Assembly: GCF_014635545.1 (NCBI RefSeq) | Contig: NZ_BMDA01000001.1 | Coordinates: 1,814,739 to 1,878,738, forward strand | Direction of reading: 5' to 3' | Origin: Acinetobacter courvalinii | GTDB lineage: Bacteria; Pseudomonadota; Gammaproteobacteria; Pseudomonadales; Moraxellaceae | DNA length: 64,000 nt | Part shown: positions 19,289 to 28,952 of the stretch, piece after piece | Layout of the letters: every line of letters starts with the position of its first letter | How positions within the stretch are numbered: position 1 is the stretch's first letter | The notes under the pieces: model-generated | Told to the model about the DNA's origin: nothing | Seen by the model: the letters and a program-made list of their open reading frames with translations, nothing else | The model's database searches: none | Position numbers and translations under genes: made by a program

Positions 19289-19432
19289 ATGAAAATTATA
19301 CCAGAACAAACAACCACCAGTCTGATTCATTCGAGTGATCAAGGTCTTAAACTTGATGTTGGTGCTTTTTGCTTTTTCTTACTCGGTATGTTCTTAGCAG
19401 CACTTATTTTTCATCAAATTGGCTTTTTCTGA
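19289..19432 (+). CDS. small single-span membrane protein, 47 residues
   Basis: An ATG at 19289 preceded by TTAGGCG opens 47 codons. A GTG at 19250 overlapping the previous stop would give 60. The protein has a polar N-terminus and one membrane span near the C-terminus (AFCFFLLGMFLAALIFHQIG). Position directly behind the 312-residue gene and in front of a strong terminator supports it as a real, co-transcribed gene. The function is unknown. Confidence 0.6.
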   Translation: MKIIPEQTTTSLIHSSDQGLKLDVGAFCFFLLGMFLAALIFHQIGFF

Positions 19433-19461
19433 TTTTTGCCCATACCCTTATTCATATATAT

Positions 19462-19490
19462 AAAAGCCCTCAATGATGAGGGCTTTTATT
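19462..19490. terminator. bidirectional terminator between the small membrane protein gene and serC
   Basis: A ten-base-pair stem AAAAGCCCTC / GAGGGCTTTT with an AATGAT loop and T-rich sequence on both exits. Confidence 0.88.
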
Positions 19491-19508
19491 TTAACTGCTA
19501 TTTATGGC

Positions 19509-20588
19509 TTAACCATGACGTTTCGCAAAATCATCCATAAAGTTAACAAGAGCCTGTACACCTTCTAACGGGACGGCATTATAAATACTTGCACGCATGC
19601 CTCCCACTGAACGGTGGCCTGCCAAGTTCAATAAGTGATGCTGTTCAGCTTCTTGCAAGAAAGTCTTTTCAAGTGCTTCATCCGCCAAGGTAAATGGTAC
19701 ATTCATCATTGAACGGTTTGGCACTGCGATCGGATTGTTATAGAAGTCACTCGAATCAATATAACCATATAATAACTTGGCTTTTTCCTGATTCACTTTA
19801 TAGATGGCATCTACTCCACCCTGCTCAAGCAACCATTCAAATACCAGACCTGATAAATACCATGCGTAGGTCGCCGGGGTATTGACCATTGAACCATTCT
19901 TGGCTTGGTCTGCATATTTCAAGATGCTTGGAATTTCCGGCTTGGCTTGGTCAAGTAAATCATCGCGAATAATAAGAATGGTCAAACCTGCCGGGCCGAT
20001 ATTTTTTTGCGCACCGGCATAAATCAGACCAAACTTGCTGACATCCAATGGTGCAGACAAAATGCTAGATGAATAATCACAGACCAACGGTGCATTCACA
20101 TCTGGAATAGCTGCGAATTGCAAACCACCAATGGTTTCATTATCTGCATAATGCACATAGGCTGCATCATTCGACAGATTCCAAGTACTCTGTTCAGTGA
20201 TCGCATGTTTACCATTAATAAGCGTACCCGCTTCAACGATATTAATATCGCCATAGCGTTTCGCTTCTTTTAGCGCTTTTTCAGACCAGATGCCGGTATG
20301 GATATAGTCTGCCTTGTTATTTTTACCTAACAGGTTCAGCGGAATCGCCGAGAACTGCAAGGATGCCCCACCTTGTAAAAACAGTACTTTATAGTTTTCT
20401 GGAATGTTCATGAGCTTACGTAAGTCAGCTTCAGCCTTCTCTGCCACGGCAACGTAGTCATTGCTACGATGACTCATTTCCATGATCGACAGACCTTTGC
20501 CCTGCCAATTCAACAATTCTTGTTGAGCTTTTTCTAAAACGGCAGTAGGTAATGCAGCAGGACCAGCGCAGAAATTATAAGCACGCAT
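19509..20588 (-). CDS. serC: phosphoserine aminotransferase
   Basis: A 359-residue PLP enzyme from MRAYNFCAGPAALP; nine extra upstream codons are discarded because AAGGGAAAA sits right before this ATG. It converts 3-phosphohydroxypyruvate to phosphoserine and also acts in vitamin B6 synthesis. The PLP lysine is in IYAGAQKNIGPAG. LQGGASLQF and GHRSVGGMRASIYNA are further family blocks. It is monocistronic and ends 19 bases before the shared terminator. Confidence 0.96.
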   Translation of the reverse strand: MRAYNFCAGPAALPTAVLEKAQQELLNWQGKGLSIMEMSHRSNDYVAVAEKAEADLRKLMNIPENYKVLFLQGGASLQFSAIPLNLLGKNNKADYIHTGIWSEKALKEAKRYGDINIVEAGTLINGKHAITEQSTWNLSNDAAYVHYADNETIGGLQFAAIPDVNAPLVCDYSSSILSAPLDVSKFGLIYAGAQKNIGPAGLTILIIRDDLLDQAKPEIPSILKYADQAKNGSMVNTPATYAWYLSGLVFEWLLEQGGVDAIYKVNQEKAKLLYGYIDSSDFYNNPIAVPNRSMMNVPFTLADEALEKTFLQEAEQHHLLNLAGHRSVGGMRASIYNAVPLEGVQALVNFMDDFAKRHG

Positions 20589-20936
20589 GAGTTTTCCCTT
20601 GTTAAAGTGGAACAAATTGGAATGGGAATTTAATCATAGATTGGCGAAGCTTGCAGCAGCTTATGCAGTAAATATTTCAATTTGACTGCAAAAAAAGTAT
20701 TAATTTTTCAATCATGTTTTGTCATTACAATTATTTTAGGCCAAACTTGCCAGCCCTTTTCCCGAACCTAAAACGTCCCGGTTTTTCACCATTTTATTTA
20801 GATTAAAAACTCTACTTTTTACAAATTCACTACACCAATCTGAGCCATATAACTATTTAATTAAAAACATAATATTTTAATTTTATAAAAAGAATTTAGA
20901 CTAACGCAGGATATTATTAAATTGCGACATAACCTG
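20589..20936. other. intergenic region between divergent serC and the export operon
   Basis: 348 bases, very AT-rich towards the export operon. It must hold promoters for both directions. I found no convincing -35/-10 pair and no open frame worth calling. Confidence 0.5.
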
Positions 20937-22433
20937 ATGTTGAAACAACATGACCGACCGGATTTCAAGGTCAAGCGCTTTCCCAAAATGTTAAGCTTGA
21001 GTATAAGCCTGATCAGCTGTGCCTTATTTTCATCTTCTGTATGGGCCCAGACATTCAGCTATAGCGAGGCTGAACAGTATGTGGTCGAAAATGCCTATGC
21101 CTCCCAAGCCCAACAAGCTCTGCAACAAGCTTCACAACTTGAGATGGAAGCGGTTAAAAACTTGGGCCTTCCCCGTATTGATTTAAATGCCCGTGCTTAT
21201 TCATTTCATAGTGAAACCAGCGTGCCTTTAGGATCAAGCAAACGACGACTGGAAAATTCGCTGACCCGTGGTTTTGATGACAAATTATCGCAATGGGGAA
21301 ATGTATTACCGCCTGAAGTGATTGATCAGGTTAGTCAGGGATTTGATCAAACCGTAAGTGAAGGCTTGAATCAGGTGCCGAACAATGTCGATGTTACGGT
21401 TAAAGACCATGATGTGCGTACCTCAGTTTCCATGGTGATGCCGCTCTATACCGGCGGTAAAATTAGCAGCGCCAAACAGATTGCCACCATTCAGGCACAA
21501 CGCTCAAACATTAGCGAAAAACAACAACAAGACTCGCAACGTTTTGAGATGATCCAGTCTTATTTTAATGTGCAATTACAGCAGCAATTACTCAATGCCA
21601 GCCTGTTTAATTTAAATGCCATGCAGGAACATTATGACAATGCTCTTAAACTGGAGAAGCAAGGCTTTATTAATAAGGGCCAGCGCATGCAATTTGAGGT
21701 AGCACGTAATAATGCGCAACGTAGCTATCAAAATGCTCAATCGAACTTACAAGCCAGTCAGTTTAGCCTGCAAAATTTGCTTAAAACCAGAGAAAGTTTA
21801 AATCTCACTACGCCGCTGTTTGTGAATAATACACAAAACCATTCTCTGGATAAAATGCTGGCAAATTATGATCAGAATTCCAGTCTGATTAAAAAGCTGC
21901 AAATGGATACCCAACTGGCCAATGAAAATGTCAAGGTTCAGCAGTCAGCCAAAAAACCGAGTGTTTTTGCCTTTGGTGAATATGGACTGGACAGCAAAGA
22001 GAACTGGATTGTCGGCGTCATGGCAAAATACAATTTATTTTCGGGCATCGATAACAATAAAAATATCCGGGCAGCCGAACTTAAAAAGTATGCAGCCGAA
22101 CTGATGACCGAACGCACCAAGCAGGAAGTCGAAAATGTGTTGTATAAGTCTTATAGCGAATTAAGTTCCTCACAGAATAGCCATCAATTGCTGGTTCAAA
22201 ACACCAAAGCGGCACAAGAAAACTTACGTATCCAGCAGCTTTCCTTTAAGGAAGGTATGGGCACGGCGACACAAGTGATTGATGCACAAAATGCCCTCAG
22301 TGCTTTAAAAAGTGAAATGGCGCTTAATTCATATAAATACATTTTATCTTTAGCAACACTTTTACAAAGCTATGGCTCGATTGATGAGTTCAAGCTGTAT
22401 GTTCATCAACCACGTACTGACTATATCCGTTAA
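20937..22433 (+). CDS. TolC-family outer-membrane efflux protein
   Basis: 498 residues from the ATG at 20937; an alternative ATG at codon 18 (MLSLSIS) would give a neater signal peptide. After the signal segment (LSISLISCALFSSSVWAQ) come two long alpha-helical coiled repeats with the amphipathic Q/N/A-rich pattern of TolC. A typical conserved stretch is PLYTGGKISSAKQIA in the first repeat, mirrored by YNLFSGIDNNKNIRAAE in the second. It forms the trimeric outer-membrane duct of the exporter encoded by the next three genes; the membrane-fusion gene starts 13 bases after its stop. Confidence 0.92.
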   Translation: MLKQHDRPDFKVKRFPKMLSLSISLISCALFSSSVWAQTFSYSEAEQYVVENAYASQAQQALQQASQLEMEAVKNLGLPRIDLNARAYSFHSETSVPLGSSKRRLENSLTRGFDDKLSQWGNVLPPEVIDQVSQGFDQTVSEGLNQVPNNVDVTVKDHDVRTSVSMVMPLYTGGKISSAKQIATIQAQRSNISEKQQQDSQRFEMIQSYFNVQLQQQLLNASLFNLNAMQEHYDNALKLEKQGFINKGQRMQFEVARNNAQRSYQNAQSNLQASQFSLQNLLKTRESLNLTTPLFVNNTQNHSLDKMLANYDQNSSLIKKLQMDTQLANENVKVQQSAKKPSVFAFGEYGLDSKENWIVGVMAKYNLFSGIDNNKNIRAAELKKYAAELMTERTKQEVENVLYKSYSELSSSQNSHQLLVQNTKAAQENLRIQQLSFKEGMGTATQVIDAQNALSALKSEMALNSYKYILSLATLLQSYGSIDEFKLYVHQPRTDYIR

Positions 22434-22445
22434 TTGGAGAATTTT

Positions 22446-23609
22446 ATGAGCCAAGATCAATCATCATCCAATTCAGAACGCGATAAAAATCAAGTGGACA
22501 ACAAGACTGAAACGCAAGCGTCTGAATCTGCTCAAGCACAAGTGAGCGCGACTGAGCAAATTGCACAGCCACAACCTGAGACATCAAATTCCAATACACC
22601 CCAGCCACCGAACGAGCCAGCTAAAAAAGGCAAGGCAAAAATCATCGGCCTGATTATTTTGATTCTACTTTTGGGTTTAATCGCTTTTGGCTTGTGGAAA
22701 GCCTATCAACCGCAAGCTATTGAGTTGCAAGGTCGGGTTGAGTCAGAAACCGTGCATATCAGCACCAAAGTACCTAGTCGTATCGAAGAGTTCTATGTTT
22801 CTGAAGGCCAGCCGGTTAAGAAAGGTCAGGCACTGGTTCGTTTTGTTAGCCCGGAACTTGAAGCGAAAAAAGAACAGGCTCAAGCAGCTTTACAAAGTGC
22901 AACTGCATTCCATTCCACTGTGTATCGTGGTGCTCAACAAGAAAATATTGAGACCCTGTATGCCAACTGGCAAGCCATGAAAACCCAGGCAGAATTGGCA
23001 GCAACCACCTATAAACGTGGTGAAACCCTTTATCAGCAAGGGGTGATTTCTCGTCAACGTCGCGATGAAATGCGGGCTGCACAGACCTCTGCACGTGAAA
23101 CTGCCGAAGCTTCTTATCAACAGTATGCCCGTGCCAAACGTGGTAGTACCGAACAACAGAAATCGACTGCAGATGCACAAGTTGCGATGGCACAAGCGGC
23201 AGTCAAAGAAGCCAACGCATTAACAGCAGAAACCAAACTGTATTCACCAACTGACGGAACTGTTTCTAAGACCTATGGTAAACCGACTGAGTTAGTCGCA
23301 ACAGGCGTGCCTGTGGTCAGTATTATCGAAGACCACGATTTGTGGGTCAGCTTAAATGTCCGCGAAGACATGTACAGCGCTGTGTATCAAATGAAAACCA
23401 TTGAAGGTTTTATTCCGGCTTTAAACCAGAAAGTCACTTTTAAAGTCAAAAACATTGATGCCGAAGGTGATTTTGCAACCATTAAAACCACGCGTCAAAC
23501 TGGTGGTTATGACATCCGCAGCTTTAAATTCCATTTGGTGCCCGAGCAACGCATTCCAGATTTAAAAGTCGGTATGAGCGTACTCTTCAAAATCGAAGAG
23601 GCCAAATAA
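22446..23609 (+). CDS. HlyD-family periplasmic adaptor (membrane fusion) protein
   Basis: 387 residues from the ATG at 22446, which has GGAGA 5-9 bases upstream. A Q/S/N/P-rich cytoplasmic tail of about 65 residues precedes one membrane span (IIGLIILILLLGLIAFGLW). Then come a biotinyl-lipoyl half motif (VPSRIEEFYVSEGQPVKKGQ), a helical hairpin (about 130-240), and the second half (LYSPTDGTVSKTYGKP). It is the adaptor that links the inner-membrane permeases to TolC. The low-complexity tail is longer than usual. Three bases separate it from the first permease. Confidence 0.92.
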   Translation: MSQDQSSSNSERDKNQVDNKTETQASESAQAQVSATEQIAQPQPETSNSNTPQPPNEPAKKGKAKIIGLIILILLLGLIAFGLWKAYQPQAIELQGRVESETVHISTKVPSRIEEFYVSEGQPVKKGQALVRFVSPELEAKKEQAQAALQSATAFHSTVYRGAQQENIETLYANWQAMKTQAELAATTYKRGETLYQQGVISRQRRDEMRAAQTSARETAEASYQQYARAKRGSTEQQKSTADAQVAMAQAAVKEANALTAETKLYSPTDGTVSKTYGKPTELVATGVPVVSIIEDHDLWVSLNVREDMYSAVYQMKTIEGFIPALNQKVTFKVKNIDAEGDFATIKTTRQTGGYDIRSFKFHLVPEQRIPDLKVGMSVLFKIEEAK

Positions 23610-23612
23610 CCG

Positions 23613-24743
23613 ATGTTTGCTGTCATGCTTCGGGAATTACGCTATCTCAAACGCCATAAAGTCGATCTGTTTATGGCGGTTATCGCCCCATTGCTGGTGA
23701 TTTTGCTGTTTGGCAGTATGTTTTCAGCCGGTAAGGCTGAGCATCTGCCCATTGTAGTGATTGACCAGGACCAGAGTGAAATGAGCCGTAAGGTGATTCG
23801 TAGCTTAAGTCTGAACCATACGTTACAGGTCAAGACCATTACCGCCAGTCAGGATGAAGCCGAACACCTGATCAACAAAACCGAAGCCTGGGGATTCGTG
23901 ATGATCCCCGAAGGTGCTGAACAACGGCTGGTCAAAGCCCAAGATGCACAAATCAGTATCGCCTATAACCAGTCATTTTTTAGTATCGGGAATACCATTT
24001 CCTCAGCCATGCTGATCAGCACCCTGAATGGCATGGCGGAATATATGGGACAAAGCTATCTGTCCAATACGATCCCCTATCTGGACATGCCCACCCCACA
24101 CATCAAGATCTCGACCTTATATAACCCAAGCATGAGTTATGAGTTATTTCTTGAACCGTTTATGGTGCCAGCCGTTTTACACTTATTGCTCTGTTGCTGC
24201 GTGGCTTTTGCCATAGGGCAAGAGTTTAAGCGCAAAACAGTGGGTGAATGGGTCAGTTCCAAACAAGTGGTTTCCAGCCTACTCGGTAAAATATTGCTCT
24301 ATGTCTTTATTTTCTGTGCCTGGACCTGGTGCTGGATGTTCTGGTTAGCACAGATCCGCGGTTACTTCATTGCAGGTTCACTCACGCTGATTTTGGTAGC
24401 ACAATTTTTACTGTATTTTTCCTATGCTGTGATCAGCAGCACCGTGGTACTCGCCACCCAAAACCTACCTAAAACCTTTGGTTTTATTGCTCTTTATGGT
24501 GGTTCTTCACCCAGCTTCTCAGGAATTACCTTACCCTTGAACAATGCGCCTGCATTTACCCAGTTCTGGTCAATGATTATTCCCTATACCCCTTATGCCA
24601 AGCTGCAAACCGAACAGTGGATTATCGGCAGCGATCTGCATGTCTCAGTGGTTCCCTTTGCTATTTTGCTGGTCTTCGCGAGCTTATTCTTTGCGTTAAG
24701 CGTGCGTCTGTTGAAGAAAAATACTCAGGAGCTGAGCGCATGA
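23613..24743 (+). CDS. ABC-2 type transporter permease, first of two
   Basis: 376 residues. One span near the N-terminus (FMAVIAPLLVILLFGSMFS) is followed by a periplasmic domain of about 150 residues, then five spans from about 180 to the C-terminus, the YhiI/YbhS-R layout. YNPSMSYELFLEPFMVPAVL is the usual join between the two parts. Such permeases pair with an ATPase, but none is encoded in this operon. The stop overlaps the next start (ATGA). Substrate unknown. Confidence 0.9.
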   Translation: MFAVMLRELRYLKRHKVDLFMAVIAPLLVILLFGSMFSAGKAEHLPIVVIDQDQSEMSRKVIRSLSLNHTLQVKTITASQDEAEHLINKTEAWGFVMIPEGAEQRLVKAQDAQISIAYNQSFFSIGNTISSAMLISTLNGMAEYMGQSYLSNTIPYLDMPTPHIKISTLYNPSMSYELFLEPFMVPAVLHLLLCCCVAFAIGQEFKRKTVGEWVSSKQVVSSLLGKILLYVFIFCAWTWCWMFWLAQIRGYFIAGSLTLILVAQFLLYFSYAVISSTVVLATQNLPKTFGFIALYGGSSPSFSGITLPLNNAPAFTQFWSMIIPYTPYAKLQTEQWIIGSDLHVSVVPFAILLVFASLFFALSVRLLKKNTQELSA

Positions 24744-25852
24744 AGTCATTTTTCAGCTATTACCTACAGACCTTTAAGAATATTTTTGCCAATAATTCGG
24801 TATTCACCACCCTGATTGCAGCAACCCTGCTGTATAGCTTCTTCTACCCAACCGCTTATAAAGCACAAACCGCAGAAGATATTCCGATTGTGATTGTGGA
24901 CGAAGAACAAAGCATTTTGACTTCAAAAATCATTAGTCAGACGTCGAATAGTCCGCATATCAAGATCACCACGGTGACGGATAATTTTCTGGAAGCACAG
25001 CACATGGTGCAGAACCAGCAAGCTGAAGGTATCTTGTTACTCCCCGAGAACCTCACCAATAGCTTGAAACGCGGGGAAATGGGCGGCATTGGCCTGTACT
25101 TGAGTACAGCCTATTTTATTCGGACCAAAGAAGTTGGCGTAGGTTTGGCAAGCTCAATCGAATACACCCTGAAAGAACATTTAGAGAAATTCGGTAATGC
25201 CTCTGCTTTCGAACCAGAACTTTCGATTCATCAGATTCCCTTATTCAATACCATGTCAGGTTATGGCAGTTATATCTTCCCTGCTGTGGCCAGCCTGATC
25301 ATTCATCAGACTATTGTGTTGGGTCTTGCCATGCTGATTGCCAGTTACCGTGAACAGGGCTGGGTCGCAAAACCGGTTGAATTCTGGGCCACATTTGCCG
25401 CCATTTTTACCACCGGTTGCCTTAGCTGTCTATATTTATTCGGCTTTACCTTCTGGTTGTATGAATTTCCACACGGCGGAAACTTCTGGGGCATGCTTCT
25501 GGCCGTTCCAATCTATGTCAGCTGTGTGATTGGCTTAGGCATGCTGCTCGGTTCACTGGTGGATATGCCTGAACGGGTTGGGCATCTGATTGTGGTGACT
25601 TCTGTTCCATTGTTCTTACTGACTGGCACAGCGTGGCCTCACGAAGCCATGCCGCACTGGATGCAATGGTTGGCCTGGATATTTCCTTCAACGCATGGTG
25701 TCCAGATGTTTGTCCAGCTCAATCAAATGGGTGTCCCGACCTCAATTGTGGTACCAAAACTAATTTATCTAGCTACTGTCGCTGCAATTTTACTGGCAAT
25801 TTCTTATTACCGTTTAGTAATGATGCAACCCATAAAAAAAGGAAGCTCATAA
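24740..25852 (+). CDS. ABC-2 type transporter permease, second of two
   Basis: 370 residues from the ATG at 24740 that overlaps the previous stop (ATGA); the 41 extra upstream codons lie inside the first permease gene. Its plan is the same as its neighbour: one N-terminal span, a periplasmic domain (AEDIPIVIVDEEQS matches AEHLPIVVIDQDQS in the first permease), then about five spans. The two are diverged paralogues likely to form a heterodimer. Its stop codon lies in the loop of the terminator shared with gyrA. Confidence 0.9.
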   Translation: MKSFFSYYLQTFKNIFANNSVFTTLIAATLLYSFFYPTAYKAQTAEDIPIVIVDEEQSILTSKIISQTSNSPHIKITTVTDNFLEAQHMVQNQQAEGILLLPENLTNSLKRGEMGGIGLYLSTAYFIRTKEVGVGLASSIEYTLKEHLEKFGNASAFEPELSIHQIPLFNTMSGYGSYIFPAVASLIIHQTIVLGLAMLIASYREQGWVAKPVEFWATFAAIFTTGCLSCLYLFGFTFWLYEFPHGGNFWGMLLAVPIYVSCVIGLGMLLGSLVDMPERVGHLIVVTSVPLFLLTGTAWPHEAMPHWMQWLAWIFPSTHGVQMFVQLNQMGVPTSIVVPKLIYLATVAAILLAISYYRLVMMQPIKKGSS

Positions 25853-25864
25853 GCTTCCTTTTTT
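25834..25864. terminator. bidirectional terminator between the export operon and gyrA
   Basis: Stem GGAAGCT / AGCTTCC extended by A-runs and T-runs, with a CATA loop that contains most of the upstream gene's TAA stop codon. Confidence 0.88.
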
Positions 25865-25877
25865 ATTACCTCAATGA

Positions 25878-28607
25878 TTACGCTTCAGGCGCATCATCTT
25901 TTGGCTCAGCAACCACTTCTTCAGAAGTCACTGTTTCAGCTTCGGTATTTTCAACTTCATCTATAGCATCTAACTCTTCGTCATCTTCTACAGCTTCAAT
26001 CGAAACCACGCCCACAAGGGTTTCAGCATCGCTTAAGCGGATCAAGCGTACACCTTGCGCATTACGGCCTGTGGTTGCCACTTCAGCAGCACGGGTACGT
26101 ACTAATGTACCGCCGTCAGAAATCAACATCAGTTCTTTGCTTTCATCAATCGATACTGCACCCACTAGCTCACCATTACGTTCGCTGGTCTTGATCGCAA
26201 TTACACCCTTACCGCCACGTTTCTTGGTCGGGAAGTCATCTACCGGTGTACGTTTACCATAACCGTTGGCACATGCACACAGCACTTCACCCGTTTCAGG
26301 TACAACTACAAGCGAAACAATACGGCTGATGACATTTGAATCTGATGAATCATCATTGTCATCGCTGTCATCATTTTCAACATCGGCATCTTCAGCTTCG
26401 ATACTGTTGCTGGCGAAGCTGACGCGCATACCACGCACACCTTTGGCGGTACGACCCATCGCACGAACATCAGTTTCAGCAAAACGGATCGCCTTACCTT
26501 CATTCGAGAACAGCATGATCTGCTGGTTACCATCGGTAATCGCAACACCGATCAAGGTATCTTCTTCATTTAGCTCAATTGCGCGTAAACCGTTTGAACG
26601 GACATTGCTAAATTGTGCCAGTTCAACACGTTTTACCGTACCTGATGCAGTCGCCATAAATACATAATGGTTCTCAGGGAATTCAGTCAACGGTAAAATA
26701 GCAGTAACGGTTTCATTCGCTTCCAGAGGAAGTAAATTGATAATTGGACGACCTTTGGCACCCCGAGAGGCTTGCGGCACTTCAAATACGCGTAAGCGAT
26801 ATACCTTGCCGACATCGGTAAAGCACAGCACGGTTGCATGGTTCGACGCCACAATTAAATGCTGGATGATGTCATCATCTTTCATAGCAGTGGCAGACTT
26901 ACCACGACCACCACGACGTTGCGCCTGATAATCAGAAAGCGGTTGGGTTTTCGCATAACCGGTTTGAGACACAGTCAATACAACTTGCTCTTCAGGAATC
27001 AGGTCTTCACGACAGAAATCAACACCAGACTCGACAATCTCAGTACGGCGGCCATCACCATATTGTTGCAAGATCAACGCCAGCTCTTCACGAATTACGT
27101 TCATCAACAAATTGAAGTCATTCAGAATCGCTGTTAATTCAGCAATTTGGCCTAAGATTTCAGTATATTCAGCGTGTAACTTGTCTTGTTCCAAGCCCGT
27201 TAAACGGTGTAAACGCAATTCTAGAATCGCGCCAACCTGAGTTGGTGACAAGCGATAAATATCACCTGACAAGCCAAATGGACGTGCCGGATCTTCGCCT
27301 TCAATCTCGTCTGGACGAACAGAAATCGCGCCTGCTTTTTCAAGTAAGGCAACCACACCGCCACCTGCCCATTCGCCAGCCTGTAAACGCTCACGCGCCT
27401 CAGCCGGATTGGCAGAAGTCTTGATAGTCTCAATAATGGCATCAATATTAGCCAAGGCAACGGTCAAACCTTCCAAGATATGACCACGCTCACGCGCCTT
27501 ACGCAGTTCGTACATGGTACGACGCGTCACAACTTCTTGGCGGTGACGGATAAATGCCGCAATAATATCTTTGAGGTTCATCAACTTCGGCTGACCATTA
27601 TCCAGGCAGACCATGTTGATACTGAACGAGTTTTGAAGCTGAGTATGCAAGAACAGGTTATTCACTGCAACTTCTGCATTTTCGCCACGTTTCAAGTCGA
27701 TGGCGATACGCATCCCTTCTTTATCAGACTCGTCACGAAGCTCAGAAATACCTTCAATTTTCTTTTCTTTAACTAACTCAGCAATACGCTCAATGGTTTT
27801 TGCCTTGTTGACCTGATAAGGAATTTCAGTAAAGACGATCGTGGTACGACCTGTTTTCTGGTCTTCTTCGAAGTGATATTTACCACGAATATGCAAACGG
27901 CCCTTACCGGTACGGTAGGCATCTACAATGCCCGATTTACCGTAAATAATACCGCCTGTAGGGAAATCCGGGCCCGTGATGTGCTCCATCAACCCTTCTA
28001 CAGAAATATTCGGATTATTGGCATACGCCAGACATGCATTGACCACTTCGGTCATGTTGTGTGGCGCCATGTTGGTCGCCATACCCACTGCAATACCAGT
28101 CGTACCGTTAATCAGTAGATTTGGAATACGCGTTGGCATCACCTGAGGAATACGCTCGGAACCGTCGTAGTTATCTTCCCAGTCAACCGTATCCTTTTCC
28201 AGATCGGCCAAAATTTCATGGGTGAGCTTTTGCATACGAACTTCGGTATAACGCATTGCTGCCGCGCTATCCCCATCGACCGAACCGAAGTTACCCTGAC
28301 CATCCACCAGCATGTAACGCAAACTAAAGTCCTGCGCCATACGAACGATTGTTTCATATACTGCGCTATCACCATGCGGGTGATATTTACCGATTACGTC
28401 ACCGACAACACGAGCAGACTTTTTGTACGCTTTGTTATAATCATTGCCCAATTCGTGCATCGCATATAATACGCGACGATGAACAGGTTTTAGACCGTCT
28501 CTCACATCTGGCAATGCACGAGATACGATTACGCTCATCGCGTAATCTAGATATGAATGCTTGAGTTCGTCCTCAATGGCAATCGGTCTGATTTCCGATA
28601 CGCTCAT
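25878..28607 (-). CDS. gyrA: DNA gyrase subunit A
   Basis: 909 residues. It has the catalytic Tyr120 in AAAMRYTE, the quinolone-resistance region [10 protein letters not shown] with Ser81 and Glu85 (the common susceptible state in Acinetobacter), and the GyrA box QRRGGRGK. The C-terminal beta-pinwheel carries an acidic D/N/S insertion at about residues 733-757 ([15 protein letters not shown]), and the tail is also strongly acidic. It supplies the breakage-reunion subunit of gyrase, which introduces negative supercoils. AAGGAG lies 6-11 bases upstream of the ATG. It is monocistronic. Confidence 0.97.
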   Translation of the reverse strand: MSVSEIRPIAIEDELKHSYLDYAMSVIVSRALPDVRDGLKPVHRRVLYAMHELGNDYNKAYKKSARVVGDVIGKYHPHGDSAVYETIVRMAQDFSLRYMLVDGQGNFGSVDGDSAAAMRYTEVRMQKLTHEILADLEKDTVDWEDNYDGSERIPQVMPTRIPNLLINGTTGIAVGMATNMAPHNMTEVVNACLAYANNPNISVEGLMEHITGPDFPTGGIIYGKSGIVDAYRTGKGRLHIRGKYHFEEDQKTGRTTIVFTEIPYQVNKAKTIERIAELVKEKKIEGISELRDESDKEGMRIAIDLKRGENAEVAVNNLFLHTQLQNSFSINMVCLDNGQPKLMNLKDIIAAFIRHRQEVVTRRTMYELRKARERGHILEGLTVALANIDAIIETIKTSANPAEARERLQAGEWAGGGVVALLEKAGAISVRPDEIEGEDPARPFGLSGDIYRLSPTQVGAILELRLHRLTGLEQDKLHAEYTEILGQIAELTAILNDFNLLMNVIREELALILQQYGDGRRTEIVESGVDFCREDLIPEEQVVLTVSQTGYAKTQPLSDYQAQRRGGRGKSATAMKDDDIIQHLIVASNHATVLCFTDVGKVYRLRVFEVPQASRGAKGRPIINLLPLEANETVTAILPLTEFPENHYVFMATASGTVKRVELAQFSNVRSNGLRAIELNEEDTLIGVAITDGNQQIMLFSNEGKAIRFAETDVRAMGRTAKGVRGMRVSFASNSIEAEDADVENDDSDDNDDSSDSNVISRIVSLVVVPETGEVLCACANGYGKRTPVDDFPTKKRGGKGVIAIKTSERNGELVGAVSIDESKELMLISDGGTLVRTRAAEVATTGRNAQGVRLIRLSDAETLVGVVSIEAVEDDEELDAIDEVENTEAETVTSEEVVAEPKDDAPEA

Positions 28608-28952
28608 GCATACTCCTTGTTTACAGGTAGAGAGTTGTACCTGTTTTTATGTCTTCAATCTTGCAAAAATTCAGTTCAAAGACTTGAACTAAAATAAAAA
28701 ATACAGCGAAAAATTATAGCATAAAGCACAAAATAACGGTAAGTTTAAGCCTGCAAAAATAGCATTTTTTTACAATAAAAAGGATATATAAATGAATGAC
28801 TTAAAATTACTAAAAACAGAAAAGCGCCGATAAAAATACTTTGCTCAGCGGTTTGGATAAAAAAGCAGCAAAACCTGTTGCAAAAGTCGCTGATTGAGCG
28901 CAATTCTGTATCGGTTAAGCCCCGAGCTAAACCGTTTAAAAAGTCTCTATTT
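28608..28952. other. intergenic region upstream of gyrA
   Basis: 345 bases. The gyrA-proximal half is AT-rich and should hold its promoter. The distal half (about 28850-28935) is less AT-rich. It can be read on the plus strand as a short Lys/Ala-rich stretch ending at TGA but has no start codon. I see no gene or clear hairpin. Confidence 0.4.

Noticed and set aside
28347..28376. Quinolone-resistance mutation in gyrA
   Set aside because: Ser81 and Glu85 are the usual susceptible residues, so no resistance change is present.
25633..28564. Several long frames on the plus strand across gyrA
   Set aside because: They are shadows of gyrA: Ser/Thr-rich or Arg/His-rich translations with no ribosome-binding sites or family resemblance.
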